Shown here: positions 1-4,743 of the stretch, in pieces | How the letters are laid out: each line of letters begins with the position of its first letter | Position numbering within the stretch: the stretch's first letter is position 1 | Program-made: the position numbers and the translations under genes | The notes under the pieces: model-generated | The model's input: the letters and a program-made list of their open reading frames with translations, nothing else | Databases searched by the model: none | What the model was told of the DNA's origin: nothing | Assembly (NCBI GenBank): GCA_001796045.1 | Contig: MGLN01000106.1 | Location: forward strand, 6,392 to 13,188 | Direction: 5' to 3' | From: Caulobacterales bacterium RIFOXYB1_FULL_67_16 | GTDB taxonomy: Bacteria; Pseudomonadota; Alphaproteobacteria; Caulobacterales; Caulobacteraceae | Length of the DNA: 6,797 nucleotides

Positions 1-384
1 GCGCCCCGTCGCCCGCGTCGCCCCGTCGTCGCCGGCGACCAGCGCCTCGAGCGCCTGGAGCAGATCACGCTCGGCCTCCAGCTCCACGCCCTTGATGCGA
101 TCCCTTATCGCCAGGCGCGGGCCGTCGTCGATGTCCGGAACGGGAGCCTTCAGGGTGCGGCGTATGGCGCGCAGCGGCGCCACCACCACCCCGTCCCAGG
201 CCCGGGCGATGTCGCAGGCGGCCTCCAGGGTTTCGGCGTCGGGCGCCAGGCCGACATCGGCGGTCCAGGCCGCCCACAGCAACAGCGGCACATTCTGGTC
301 GTGGCTGTCCTGCAGAGCCAGACAGGCCTCTGCGACGCCGGGCGCGGCATAGGCGGCCACGGCCCAATCCCACAGAGATTTCAC
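1..384 (-). CDS. TIGR02444/DUF2390 family protein, 3' end cut by window edge
   Basis: A GTG-started frame runs open from 384 to the window edge, giving 128 codons with no stop. It begins MKSLWDWAVAAYAAPGVAEA and continues with LQDSHDQNVPLLLWAAW (about residues 24-40), the conserved N-terminal block of the TIGR02444/DUF2390 family. Further on are VVVAPLRAIRR (about 63-73) and a charged helix with VELEAERDLL (about 93-102), both also typical of the family. Function is unknown; these are small, probably helical and cytoplasmic proteins of proteobacteria. The GTG overlaps the ubiX stop as GTGA, so translation is probably coupled to ubiX and the two form an operon. No ATG fits this frame near the start, which supports the GTG. 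ATG-started frames here are Arg/Gly-rich shadows. The family call is from remembered sequence patterns; the C-terminus is not visible. Confidence 0.85.
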   Translation of the reverse strand, partial: MKSLWDWAVAAYAAPGVAEACLALQDSHDQNVPLLLWAAWTADVGLAPDAETLEAACDIARAWDGVVVAPLRAIRRTLKAPVPDIDDGPRLAIRDRIKGVELEAERDLLQALEALVAGDDGATRATGR

Positions 385-980
385 TTCAGGCCCTCCCAGC
401 GCCGGACGGGGCTCCAGTCCAGGCCGAACGCGTCCAGGCAGCGTCCGACCGACTGGTCCACCATCTCTTGGATCGAGCCGGGGCGGGTGTAGAAGGCGGG
501 CAGGGGCGGGGCGATGGTCGCCCCCATCTCGGCCAGAGCCGTCATGGTCCGCAGGTGACCCAGATGGAAGGGCGTCTCGCGCACCATCAGCACCAGGGGC
601 CGGCGTTCCTTCAGCGTCACGTCGGCGGCGCGGGTCAGAAGCGACGAGGTCACGCCGGTGGCGATCTCGCTCATCGTCTTGACGGAGCAGGGGGCCACGA
701 TCATGCCCAGGGTCTTGAAAGAGCCCGAGGCGATGGTCGCGCCGACATCGGCCGGTTTGTGGACCACCGAGGCCTTGGCGCTCAGATCCGCAGGCGACAG
801 ATCGGTCTCCTGCGACAATGTGAGCAGGGCGGCCTTCGTGACCACCAGATGGCTCTCGACACCCAGATCCTTCAGGGCGTCCAGCACGCGCGCCCCATAA
901 ATTGCTCCGGAAGCCCCTGAAATTCCGACGACGAGCCGATAGGGAAGCTTGCGTATGGCTCCGTTCACATCATCGACCAT
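381..980 (-). CDS. ubiX: UbiX flavin prenyltransferase
   Basis: This 199-residue protein, close to the usual family length, is a UbiX/Pad1-type flavin prenyltransferase. The family joins dimethylallyl phosphate to reduced FMN, producing the prenyl-FMN cofactor used by UbiD-type decarboxylases in ubiquinone synthesis and related reactions. Visible hallmarks are the N-terminal flavin and phosphate loop GISGASGA (residues 19-26), APCSVKTMSEIATG (96-109), KERRPLVLMVRETP (124-137) and the Tyr/Arg-containing PAFYTRP (161-167). The protein is soluble with no signal peptide. The ATG at 980 has a GGAGG at 993-997, with a rather long 12-base spacer; GTG at codon 5 is a weaker alternative. The next gene overlaps by 4 bases. 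UbiD itself is not in the window. The gene is divergent from the DUF465 gene. Confidence 0.96.
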   Translation of the reverse strand: MVDDVNGAIRKLPYRLVVGISGASGAIYGARVLDALKDLGVESHLVVTKAALLTLSQETDLSPADLSAKASVVHKPADVGATIASGSFKTLGMIVAPCSVKTMSEIATGVTSSLLTRAADVTLKERRPLVLMVRETPFHLGHLRTMTALAEMGATIAPPLPAFYTRPGSIQEMVDQSVGRCLDAFGLDWSPVRRWEGLK

Positions 981-991
981 TTTGGGGGTCA

Positions 992-1088
992 GCCTCCGTA
1001 GGTTCGGTCGGGCGGGCCGTCACCGGAATGTGATTCCACAGCTCGCCAAACCGGGCGCTCACTCTACTGGTCCCTAACCTACGGAGGC
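992..1088. promoter_or_regulatory. Divergent ubiX/DUF465 control region with 13-bp inverted repeat
   Basis: The 115-bp gap between the ubiX and DUF465 starts holds a perfect 13-bp inverted repeat, GCCTCCGTAGGTT (992-1004) and AACCTACGGAGGC (1076-1088). Each arm contains the GGAGG ribosome binding site of the gene it faces. Between the arms lies a small palindrome, GGAAT-GTG-ATTCC (1025-1037), overlapped by TGTG-ATTC-CACA (1029-1040), which includes a GATTC methylation-type site (1032-1036). The divergent promoters must lie here, but I could not assign clear -35 and -10 boxes. A regulatory role for the repeats is inference. Confidence 0.5.
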
Positions 1089-1095
1089 GCAAGCC

Positions 1096-1269
1096 ATGAC
1101 CATCGAGGCTCGTATTCGCGAACTGGGTAATCGGCATCGCATTCTGGATCAGACGATCCAGCGAGAACTCACCCGTCCGTCCGTGGACACGTTGCAGGTC
1201 AAGGAATTGAAGCAGAAGAAGCTTCGTCTGAAGGAACAGATCACCAGTCTGGAGGCGCGGGCCCACTAG
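1096..1269 (+). CDS. DUF465 (YdcH-like) small coiled-coil protein
   Basis: This 57-residue gene starts at ATG 1096, 8 bases after a clean GGAGG (1083-1087), and ends at TAG 1267-1269. The sequence MTIEARIRELGNRHRILDQT, the TRPSVDTLQVKELK segment (residues 26-39) and the basic helix KQKKLRLKEQI (39-49) match the DUF465/YdcH pattern: a short helix carrying RHRxLD, a loop with TRP, then a basic helix. Such proteins are predicted to form helical hairpins; their role is unknown. There is no signal peptide, membrane segment or cysteine. It is monocistronic: divergent from ubiX and followed after 24 bases by a strong terminator. Codon use and GC content resemble the neighbours. Confidence 0.9.
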   Translation: MTIEARIRELGNRHRILDQTIQRELTRPSVDTLQVKELKQKKLRLKEQITSLEARAH

Positions 1270-1293
1270 GTCCCAACACCTCTTGAAACGACG

Positions 1294-1327
1294 ACGGCCC
1301 CGGAGATCGCTCTCCGGGGCCGTTTTT
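1294..1327 (+). terminator. Intrinsic terminator of the DUF465 gene
   Basis: A perfect 13-bp stem (1294-1306 with 1311-1323) closes a TCGC tetraloop and runs directly into TTTTT (1323-1327). It lies 24 bases after the DUF465 stop. On the minus strand, downstream of trcR, the same stem is followed by a poor T-tract, so it may terminate trcR only weakly. Confidence 0.95.
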
Positions 1328-1333
1328 AATAGG

Positions 1334-1360
1334 TCGTCATCCTCCGGCTTGACCCGAGGG
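1334..1360. repeat. REP-like intergenic palindrome
   Basis: The stretch contains CCTCCGG-CTTGA-CCCGAGG (1341-1359): 7-bp arms with one mismatch around CTTGA, preceded by GTCAT. I recall closely related GTCATCCTCxGGCTTGAC elements scattered between genes in Caulobacter, Brevundimonas and other alphaproteobacteria. It sits between the DUF465 terminator and the trcR stop. Only one copy is present here, so calling it a dispersed repeat rests on memory. Confidence 0.45.
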
Positions 1361-1371
1361 CGACGCGCTAA

Positions 1372-2037
1372 TCAGTCCTTGGTTCCGAACACCGACTCCG
1401 CCGTCGGCTCCGCGCCGGGACGCTCGCGGGCTTCCGGGACAAATTCGGGCTCTTCCTCGACCTCTTCCACGGGCTGCAGGGTGCCGCCGCCGTTCTTCAG
1501 GTCGTCCTTGGCCTTCTTCTCGGCCGCCTTCTTGACGATCTCGTCCAGAGCCAGCTGGCCGACCAGGCCCAGGGTCACCGGGTCCACAGGCTTGATGTTG
1601 GCGCTGTTCCAGTGGGTGCGGTTGCGCACGCTCTCGATGGTGGACTTGGTGGTCCCCAGCAGCTTGGCGATCTGGGCGTCGGTCACTTCCGGGTGGTTGC
1701 GCACAAACCAGGCGATGGCGTCCGGGCGATCCTGGCGGCGCGACACGGGCGTGTACTTGGGCGCCGGCTTGGCCGACTTCAGCAGTTCGGCGTGCCGGCT
1801 GACGACGGCCTTCATCCGGTAGTTCTGGTCCGCCTGGGCCTTGTCCAGCTCTTCGCGGGTCAGTTGCCCGCCGGTGACGGGATCGACGCCGCGGATGTCG
1901 CGAGCCACGTCGCCGTCGGCGATGCCGCGAACCTCAAGCGGGTGCAGGCCGCAGAAGTCGGCGATCTGCTCGAAGCTCAGGGAGGTGTTGTCGACCAGCC
2001 AGACCGCAGTGGCCTTGGGCATCAGAATGTCGCTCAT
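1372..2037 (-). CDS. trcR: TrcR/DUF1013 cell-cycle transcriptional regulator family protein
   Basis: This 221-residue cytoplasmic protein belongs to the alphaproteobacterial DUF1013 family, which current annotation names cell cycle transcriptional regulator TrcR. It has two helix-turn-helix-like segments: EQIADFCGLHPLEVRGIADG (residues 23-42) and DAQIAKLLGTTKSTIESVRN (120-139). Each is followed at matching distance by VDPVT (51-55 and 151-155) and a QL-containing helix, so the protein looks internally duplicated. A basic, lysine-rich helix (about 165-181) leads into an acidic, probably disordered tail (188-221, EEVEEEPEF). A DNA-binding or RNA-polymerase-associated role is inferred from family and fold. 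The ATG at 2037 lacks a strong Shine-Dalgarno; ATG at codon 6 is a possible alternative. The gene is divergent from the CVNH-crystallin gene and converges on the DUF465 gene. Confidence 0.88.
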   Translation of the reverse strand: MSDILMPKATAVWLVDNTSLSFEQIADFCGLHPLEVRGIADGDVARDIRGVDPVTGGQLTREELDKAQADQNYRMKAVVSRHAELLKSAKPAPKYTPVSRRQDRPDAIAWFVRNHPEVTDAQIAKLLGTTKSTIESVRNRTHWNSANIKPVDPVTLGLVGQLALDEIVKKAAEKKAKDDLKNGGGTLQPVEEVEEEPEFVPEARERPGAEPTAESVFGTKD

Positions 2038-2100
2038 GGGGCGTTCGTCCCGGTAGGGTGGGGCCGCCGAATGGGGGTTCGGCTGGCGTTGGATACGACG

Positions 2101-2196
2101 GCGCCCGGCCTTTCGACCGGGCGCTTATGGTTTCGATATAGGCCTATTCGTTCGAAAAGAAAACGCCGCTGAACAATCCTGTACAGCCAAGGTTCA
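2101..2196. promoter_or_regulatory. trcR / CVNH-crystallin divergent intergenic region with palindromes
   Basis: The 220-bp gap between the two start codons contains several symmetric elements. GCGCCCGG-8-CCGGGCGC (2101-2124) is an 8-bp hairpin that would lie in the trcR leader. ATAGGCCTAT (2138-2147) is a perfect 10-bp palindrome inside an AT-rich patch. CTGTACAG (2179-2186) is a perfect 8-bp palindrome nested between TGAAC (2170-2174) and GTTCA (2192-2196). The AT-rich patch at 2131-2170 is the most promoter-like part, but I cannot assign boxes. Their regulatory role is inference. Confidence 0.35.
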
Positions 2197-2240
2197 TGTG
2201 CGCTGCCGCAACCTTCGCGGTAGTAGAGGCTTTCGCCTAT

Positions 2241-2250
2241 GGGAGAGGAG
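2241..2250 (+). promoter_or_regulatory. Ribosome binding site that sets the CVNH-crystallin start
   Basis: GGGAGAGGAG lies 7 bases before the ATG at 2258. It argues for that start over the in-frame ATG at 2198, which has only AAGG three bases upstream and would add an Arg-rich 20-residue extension. Confidence 0.8.
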
Positions 2251-2257
2251 AAACATC

Positions 2258-2857
2258 ATGTCCATTCTGCTTGGGGCCGCCATGGCCGCAGCCCTGGCTT
2301 CGGGCCAGGACATCACCGCGCAACGGGTGGCGCCGCGCGGCAGCTACAGCCGCTCCTGCACCGACGCCTATACGAACCGGGGCCGCCTTTACGCCGATTG
2401 CCGCGACACGCGCGGTCAGATCCGCGGCACCTCGATCGAGCTGGCGCGCTGCAGCAATGAGGAGATCGTCAACGACAACGGTCTGCTGGTGTGCGGCCGG
2501 TTCCGCGGCGATTACGAAGACAGCCGTCCGGGAGGCGGCGGCTGGGGCAATGGCGGCGGCTGGGGCGGCGGCGGCGGCGGCTGGAACGGCGGCCGATCCT
2601 CCATCGTCGTCTACGAGGATTCCAACTATCGCGGCGCCTCGCGGGAGTTCACCAGCGAGGATCGCAACCTCGGCAACACCCCCTTCAACGACCGGATCAG
2701 CTCGATCCGCGTGCGCGGTCGCTGGGAGGTCTGCACCGACGCCCAGTTCGGCGGCCGCTGCCGGATCATCGACGGCGACGTGCGCAACCTGAACGGCCTG
2801 GGCTTCAACGACAATATCTCGTCGCTGCGCCCGGTGCGGGGCGGGGGTCGCTACTAG
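2258..2857 (+). CDS. Probable exported CVNH-like plus beta/gamma-crystallin protein
   Basis: The protein has 199 residues. Residues 1-16 (MSILLGAAMAAALASG) form a short hydrophobic signal-like segment without basic residues, so export is probable but not certain. Residues 29-80 resemble a cyanovirin-N homology module: SYSRSCTDAYTN, LYADCRDTRGQ, TSIELARC and DNGLLVCG, with C34, C48, C65 and C79 able to form disulphides. Residues 91-112 are a Gly/Trp/Asn linker. Residues 115-193 form a beta/gamma-crystallin module of two Greek-key motifs: VVYEDSNYRG ending in NDRISS (144-149), and RWEVCTDAQFGGRC ending in NDNISS (184-189). Both match the N/D-N/D-x-x-S/T-S calcium clamp. Carbohydrate and calcium binding outside the cytoplasm is inferred from these families. 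Its stop overlaps the stop of the convergent oxidoreductase gene. Confidence 0.85.
   Translation: MSILLGAAMAAALASGQDITAQRVAPRGSYSRSCTDAYTNRGRLYADCRDTRGQIRGTSIELARCSNEEIVNDNGLLVCGRFRGDYEDSRPGGGGWGNGGGWGGGGGGWNGGRSSIVVYEDSNYRGASREFTSEDRNLGNTPFNDRISSIRVRGRWEVCTDAQFGGRCRIIDGDVRNLNGLGFNDNISSLRPVRGGGRY
2532..2592 (+). repeat. GGC-rich low-complexity tract encoding the Gly/Trp linker
   Basis: The tract codes for glycine runs punctuated by tryptophan and asparagine. It includes six uninterrupted GGC units (2564-2581), a sequence prone to in-frame slippage that would lengthen or shorten the linker between the CVNH-like and crystallin modules. Confidence 0.75.
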
Positions 2858-3825
2858 GCCGTCAGCACGAACTTGCCGATGTGATCGCCCGCCTCCAGCG
2901 CGCGATGCGCCTCGGCGGCCTGCGCCAGCGGGAAGGTCGCCTGGACCGGCGGCCTGACCGCTCCGGACGCGACCCAGGGCCAGACCGTCGCCTCCACGGC
3001 GGCGGTCAGCCGGGCCTTCTCGTCCGCCGCGCGGCTGCGCAGGGTCGAGCCCGTCAGCACCAGACGCTTCAGCATGATCCGCATCAGGTCCACCTCGACC
3101 TTGGATCCCGACAGCGAGGCGATGACCACCCAGCGCCCGCCCGGCTTCAGCGCCTTCAGGTTCAGCTCGGCATAGTCGCGGCCCACCATGTCCAGCAGCA
3201 CGTCTGCGCCGCCCGCGTCGGCGATGGCGGCCGCCAAGTCGTCGGATCGGGCGTCCAGGCTCACGTCGGCGCCCAAGGCCCTGGCCGCCGCCGTCTTCTC
3301 CGGCCCGCGCGAGGTGGCGATCACCCTGGCGCCCGCCGCCTTGGCCATCTGGATCGCCGTCACCCCGATGCCGCTTGTCGCCCCGTGGATCAGCAGGGTC
3401 TCGCCGGCCTTCAGCCCGCCCGCCTCGAACACATTGGCGAAGACGGTGAAGACGGTCTCGGGCAGAACCGCCGCCTGCACGAAGTCCAGACCGGCGGGGA
3501 TCGGCAGCACATGCCGCGCGTCGACCACGGCCCGCTCGGCGTAGCCGCCTCCGCCCAGCAGGGCGCACACCCGGTCGCCGACGGCCCAGCGCGTCACGCC
3601 TTCACTGACCGTCTCGATCTCGCCCGCGACTTCCAGCCCCAGGACGTCCGACGCCCCGGGCGGCGGGGGATAGCCGCCGTTCCGCTGCAGCAGGTCCGGC
3701 CGGTTGATCCCGGCCGCATGAACGCGGATCGTCACCTGCCCGGCCTCGGCCACGGGGTCCGGTAGTTCGGCGATCCGCAGCGCCTCCGCCGGCCCGGCTC
3801 CGCCTTCGATCTCGATGACCCGCAT
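2854..3825 (-). CDS. PIG3-type NAD(P)H quinone oxidoreductase (zinc-free MDR family)
   Basis: This 323-residue medium-chain dehydrogenase/reductase belongs to the quinone oxidoreductase (zeta-crystallin/PIG3) branch. The N-terminal GroES-like domain (about 27-115) carries the family signature AGINRPDLLQRNGGYPPPPG (residues 38-57) followed by LGLEVAGEI (62-70). The Rossmann domain has HGATSGIG (147-154) for NADPH, TSRGPEK (171-177) and GADVLLDMVG (206-215). GSTLRSR (259-265) is typical of PIG3 members. Zinc-ligand cysteines are absent, as expected. The family reduces quinones or enones with NADPH in the cytoplasm; the substrate here is unknown. I start at ATG 3825 because GGAGG lies at 3830-3834 and the length fits; the in-frame ATG at 3891 would add 22 unmatched residues. 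It is divergent from the DUF1192 gene. Confidence 0.93.
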   Translation of the reverse strand: MRVIEIEGGAGPAEALRIAELPDPVAEAGQVTIRVHAAGINRPDLLQRNGGYPPPPGASDVLGLEVAGEIETVSEGVTRWAVGDRVCALLGGGGYAERAVVDARHVLPIPAGLDFVQAAVLPETVFTVFANVFEAGGLKAGETLLIHGATSGIGVTAIQMAKAAGARVIATSRGPEKTAAARALGADVSLDARSDDLAAAIADAGGADVLLDMVGRDYAELNLKALKPGGRWVVIASLSGSKVEVDLMRIMLKRLVLTGSTLRSRAADEKARLTAAVEATVWPWVASGAVRPPVQATFPLAQAAEAHRALEAGDHIGKFVLTA

Positions 3826-3860
3826 CTCGCCTCCGCTTGCAATCGTCCGTATCCGGGCGT

Positions 3861-3898
3861 TCAGATAAGGGTTCGGGCCGCGTGCGGCCATGATCTGA
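3861..3898. promoter_or_regulatory. Nested palindrome in the oxidoreductase/DUF1192 divergent gap
   Basis: The 90-bp gap between the two start codons contains GGCCGC-GT-GCGGCC (3876-3889), a perfect 6-bp-arm palindrome. It is enclosed by TCAGAT (3861-3866) and ATCTGA (3893-3898). This could be an operator serving both genes, or an RNA hairpin in one leader. Role and bound protein are unknown. Confidence 0.4.
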
Positions 3899-3915
3899 CG
3901 CAGAAAGGCGATGAG

Positions 3916-4119
3916 ATGTTCGAGGAGCTCGAACCCCGCCCCCGTCGCGGGGACGCCCTGGCCGCTCTCGGGCGGGAGGATCTGGACGTCTATTCGATAG
4001 AGGATCTGCAGGAGCGGATTCAGGCGCTGAACGACGAAATCCAGCGCGCCCGCGCCGCCATCGAGGCCAAGACGGCCAAGAAGAGCGCCGCCGACGCCCT
4101 GTTCAGTTTCCGGTCCTGA
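3916..4119 (+). CDS. DUF1192 family small protein
   Basis: This is a 67-residue protein. A short acidic start (MFEELEPRPR), EDLDVYSIEDLQERIQALND (residues 21-40) and an alanine-rich helical segment EIQRARAAIEAK (41-52) match the DUF1192 pattern of alphaproteobacteria. It is probably a short coiled coil with a Ser/Phe-containing tail (ALFSFRS). There is no signal peptide or membrane segment, and function is unknown. The ATG at 3916 has AAAGG at 3904-3908 with a 7-base spacer. The gene lies 93 bases upstream of rcdA on the same strand. I recall DUF1192 and DUF1465 genes being neighbours in other alphaproteobacteria, but the gap leaves room for a separate rcdA promoter. Confidence 0.9.
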   Translation: MFEELEPRPRRGDALAALGREDLDVYSIEDLQERIQALNDEIQRARAAIEAKTAKKSAADALFSFRS

Positions 4120-4179
4120 ATCGCATGCCGCTCAAATCCATGGCATGACGGTTGCAGTCGGGGCGACAAGGGCCGAGTC
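4118..4179. promoter_or_regulatory. Pair of GANTC sites upstream of rcdA
   Basis: GAATC (4118-4122, spanning the DUF1192 stop) and GAGTC (4175-4179, 33 bases before the rcdA start) are CcrM-type methylation sites in the 93-bp gap before rcdA. In Caulobacter the methylation state of GANTC in promoters affects GcrA-dependent transcription. The GAGTC lies in the loop of GGGCC-7-GGCCC (4170-4186). No TTAA of the CtrA box type occurs in this gap. Confidence 0.45.
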
Positions 4180-4212
4180 CTGGCCCAAAGTCGTAACGAG
4201 CGTCCAATCTCC

Positions 4213-4743
4213 ATGATGATGTCCACCATGACCCTGAGTGACACCCCGAGCACGGGCTCTACGGCGGACCGGGCCCGCATCGTGCGCGACTTCTCCCGGT
4301 CCGAGCTGTTCGACCGCACCTTCCGCGAGGGCATGGAGCTGGTCGAAGAGACGGCCGCCTATCTGGATGGCGAGGGCCGCCGGGACTCCAAGATGCTGTC
4401 GCGCAGCGCCGCCCTGGCCTACGCCGCCGAGAGCATGAAGTTGACCACCCGCCTGATGCAGATCGCCTCCTGGCTGCTGGTCCAGCGGGCCGTGCGTGAG
4501 GACGACATGACGCCGGAAGCCGCCTGCGAGCCCCGCTACCGCCTCAACGATCGCAAGATCGAGAGCGAACCCAGCCACGCCGAACTGCCCATCGCCCTGG
4601 TCGAATATCTGGTCCGGTCCGAGAAGCTGTTCGACCGCACCCTGTACTTGGACCGCCGCATGTACCTCGACGCCCAGGAAGAACAGCCTCAGAACCCGGT
4701 GCTCAGCCAGCTCGGCATGCTGGAAGCCGCCTTCAAGGGCTGA
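4213..4743 (+). CDS. rcdA: RcdA-type ClpXP adaptor (DUF1465)
   Basis: This 176-residue cytoplasmic protein belongs to the DUF1465 family, founded on Caulobacter RcdA. RcdA binds ClpXP primed by CpdR, delivers substrates and, with PopA, supports cell-cycle degradation of CtrA. The expected three-helix layout is visible: helix 1 SELFDRTFREGMELVEETAA (residues 30-49); helix 2 about 62-92, with SAALAYAAESMKLTTRLMQI (65-84); helix 3 LPIALVEYLVRSEKLFDRTL (125-144), then a flexible tail ending AAFKG. Three ATGs stand together at 4213-4221 with no strong Shine-Dalgarno, and a fourth is at 4228, so the exact start is uncertain by a few residues. RSE-LFDRT occurs in both helix 1 and helix 3 and is almost identical in DNA. 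The gene converges on the L,D-transpeptidase gene, 12 bases apart. Confidence 0.93.
   Translation: MMMSTMTLSDTPSTGSTADRARIVRDFSRSELFDRTFREGMELVEETAAYLDGEGRRDSKMLSRSAALAYAAESMKLTTRLMQIASWLLVQRAVREDDMTPEAACEPRYRLNDRKIESEPSHAELPIALVEYLVRSEKLFDRTLYLDRRMYLDAQEEQPQNPVLSQLGMLEAAFKG
4297..4320 (+). repeat. Intragenic direct repeat in rcdA, first copy
   Basis: All 24 bases recur at 4615-4641, split only by an inserted in-frame AAG (4624-4626). The copies encode RSELFDRT and RSEKLFDRT in helices 1 and 3. Confidence 0.85.

Noticed and set aside
65..373. 102-codon minus-strand frame starting with ATG
   Set aside because: Arg/Gly-rich shadow; the adjacent GTG-started frame matches the DUF2390 family and is the real gene.
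1283..1822. 179-codon plus-strand open frame over the terminator and trcR
   Set aside because: Ser/Arg-rich shadow of trcR that begins inside the region of the DUF465 terminator; no ribosome binding site.
2150..2196. Possible alphaproteobacterial LexA box (GTTC-N7-GTTC)
   Set aside because: GTTC and GAAC words occur but not as a direct repeat with 7-base spacing.
2198..2257. Upstream start adding 20 Arg-rich residues to the CVNH-crystallin protein
   Set aside because: Poor ribosome binding site compared with GGGAGAGGAG before 2258. Not excluded, because the extension would supply the basic n-region that the signal lacks.
2237..3568. 443-codon minus-strand open frame spanning two genes
   Set aside because: It is Arg/Gly/Ala-rich, crosses the CVNH-crystallin gene antisense and runs out of frame through the oxidoreductase. 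It has no family match and is a product of high GC.
2491..3765. 424-codon plus-strand open frame
   Set aside because: Out of frame in the crystallin gene and antisense to the oxidoreductase, with Arg/Gln-rich composition typical of a shadow frame.
3826..3891. 22-residue N-terminal extension of the oxidoreductase from ATG 3891
   Set aside because: The family starts at MRVIEIEGG, and GGAGG sits just before ATG 3825. The extension also overlaps the palindromic intergenic element.
4120..4212. CtrA box upstream of rcdA
   Set aside because: No TTAA occurs in the gap, so the TTAA-N7-TTAA or TTAACCAT pattern is absent.
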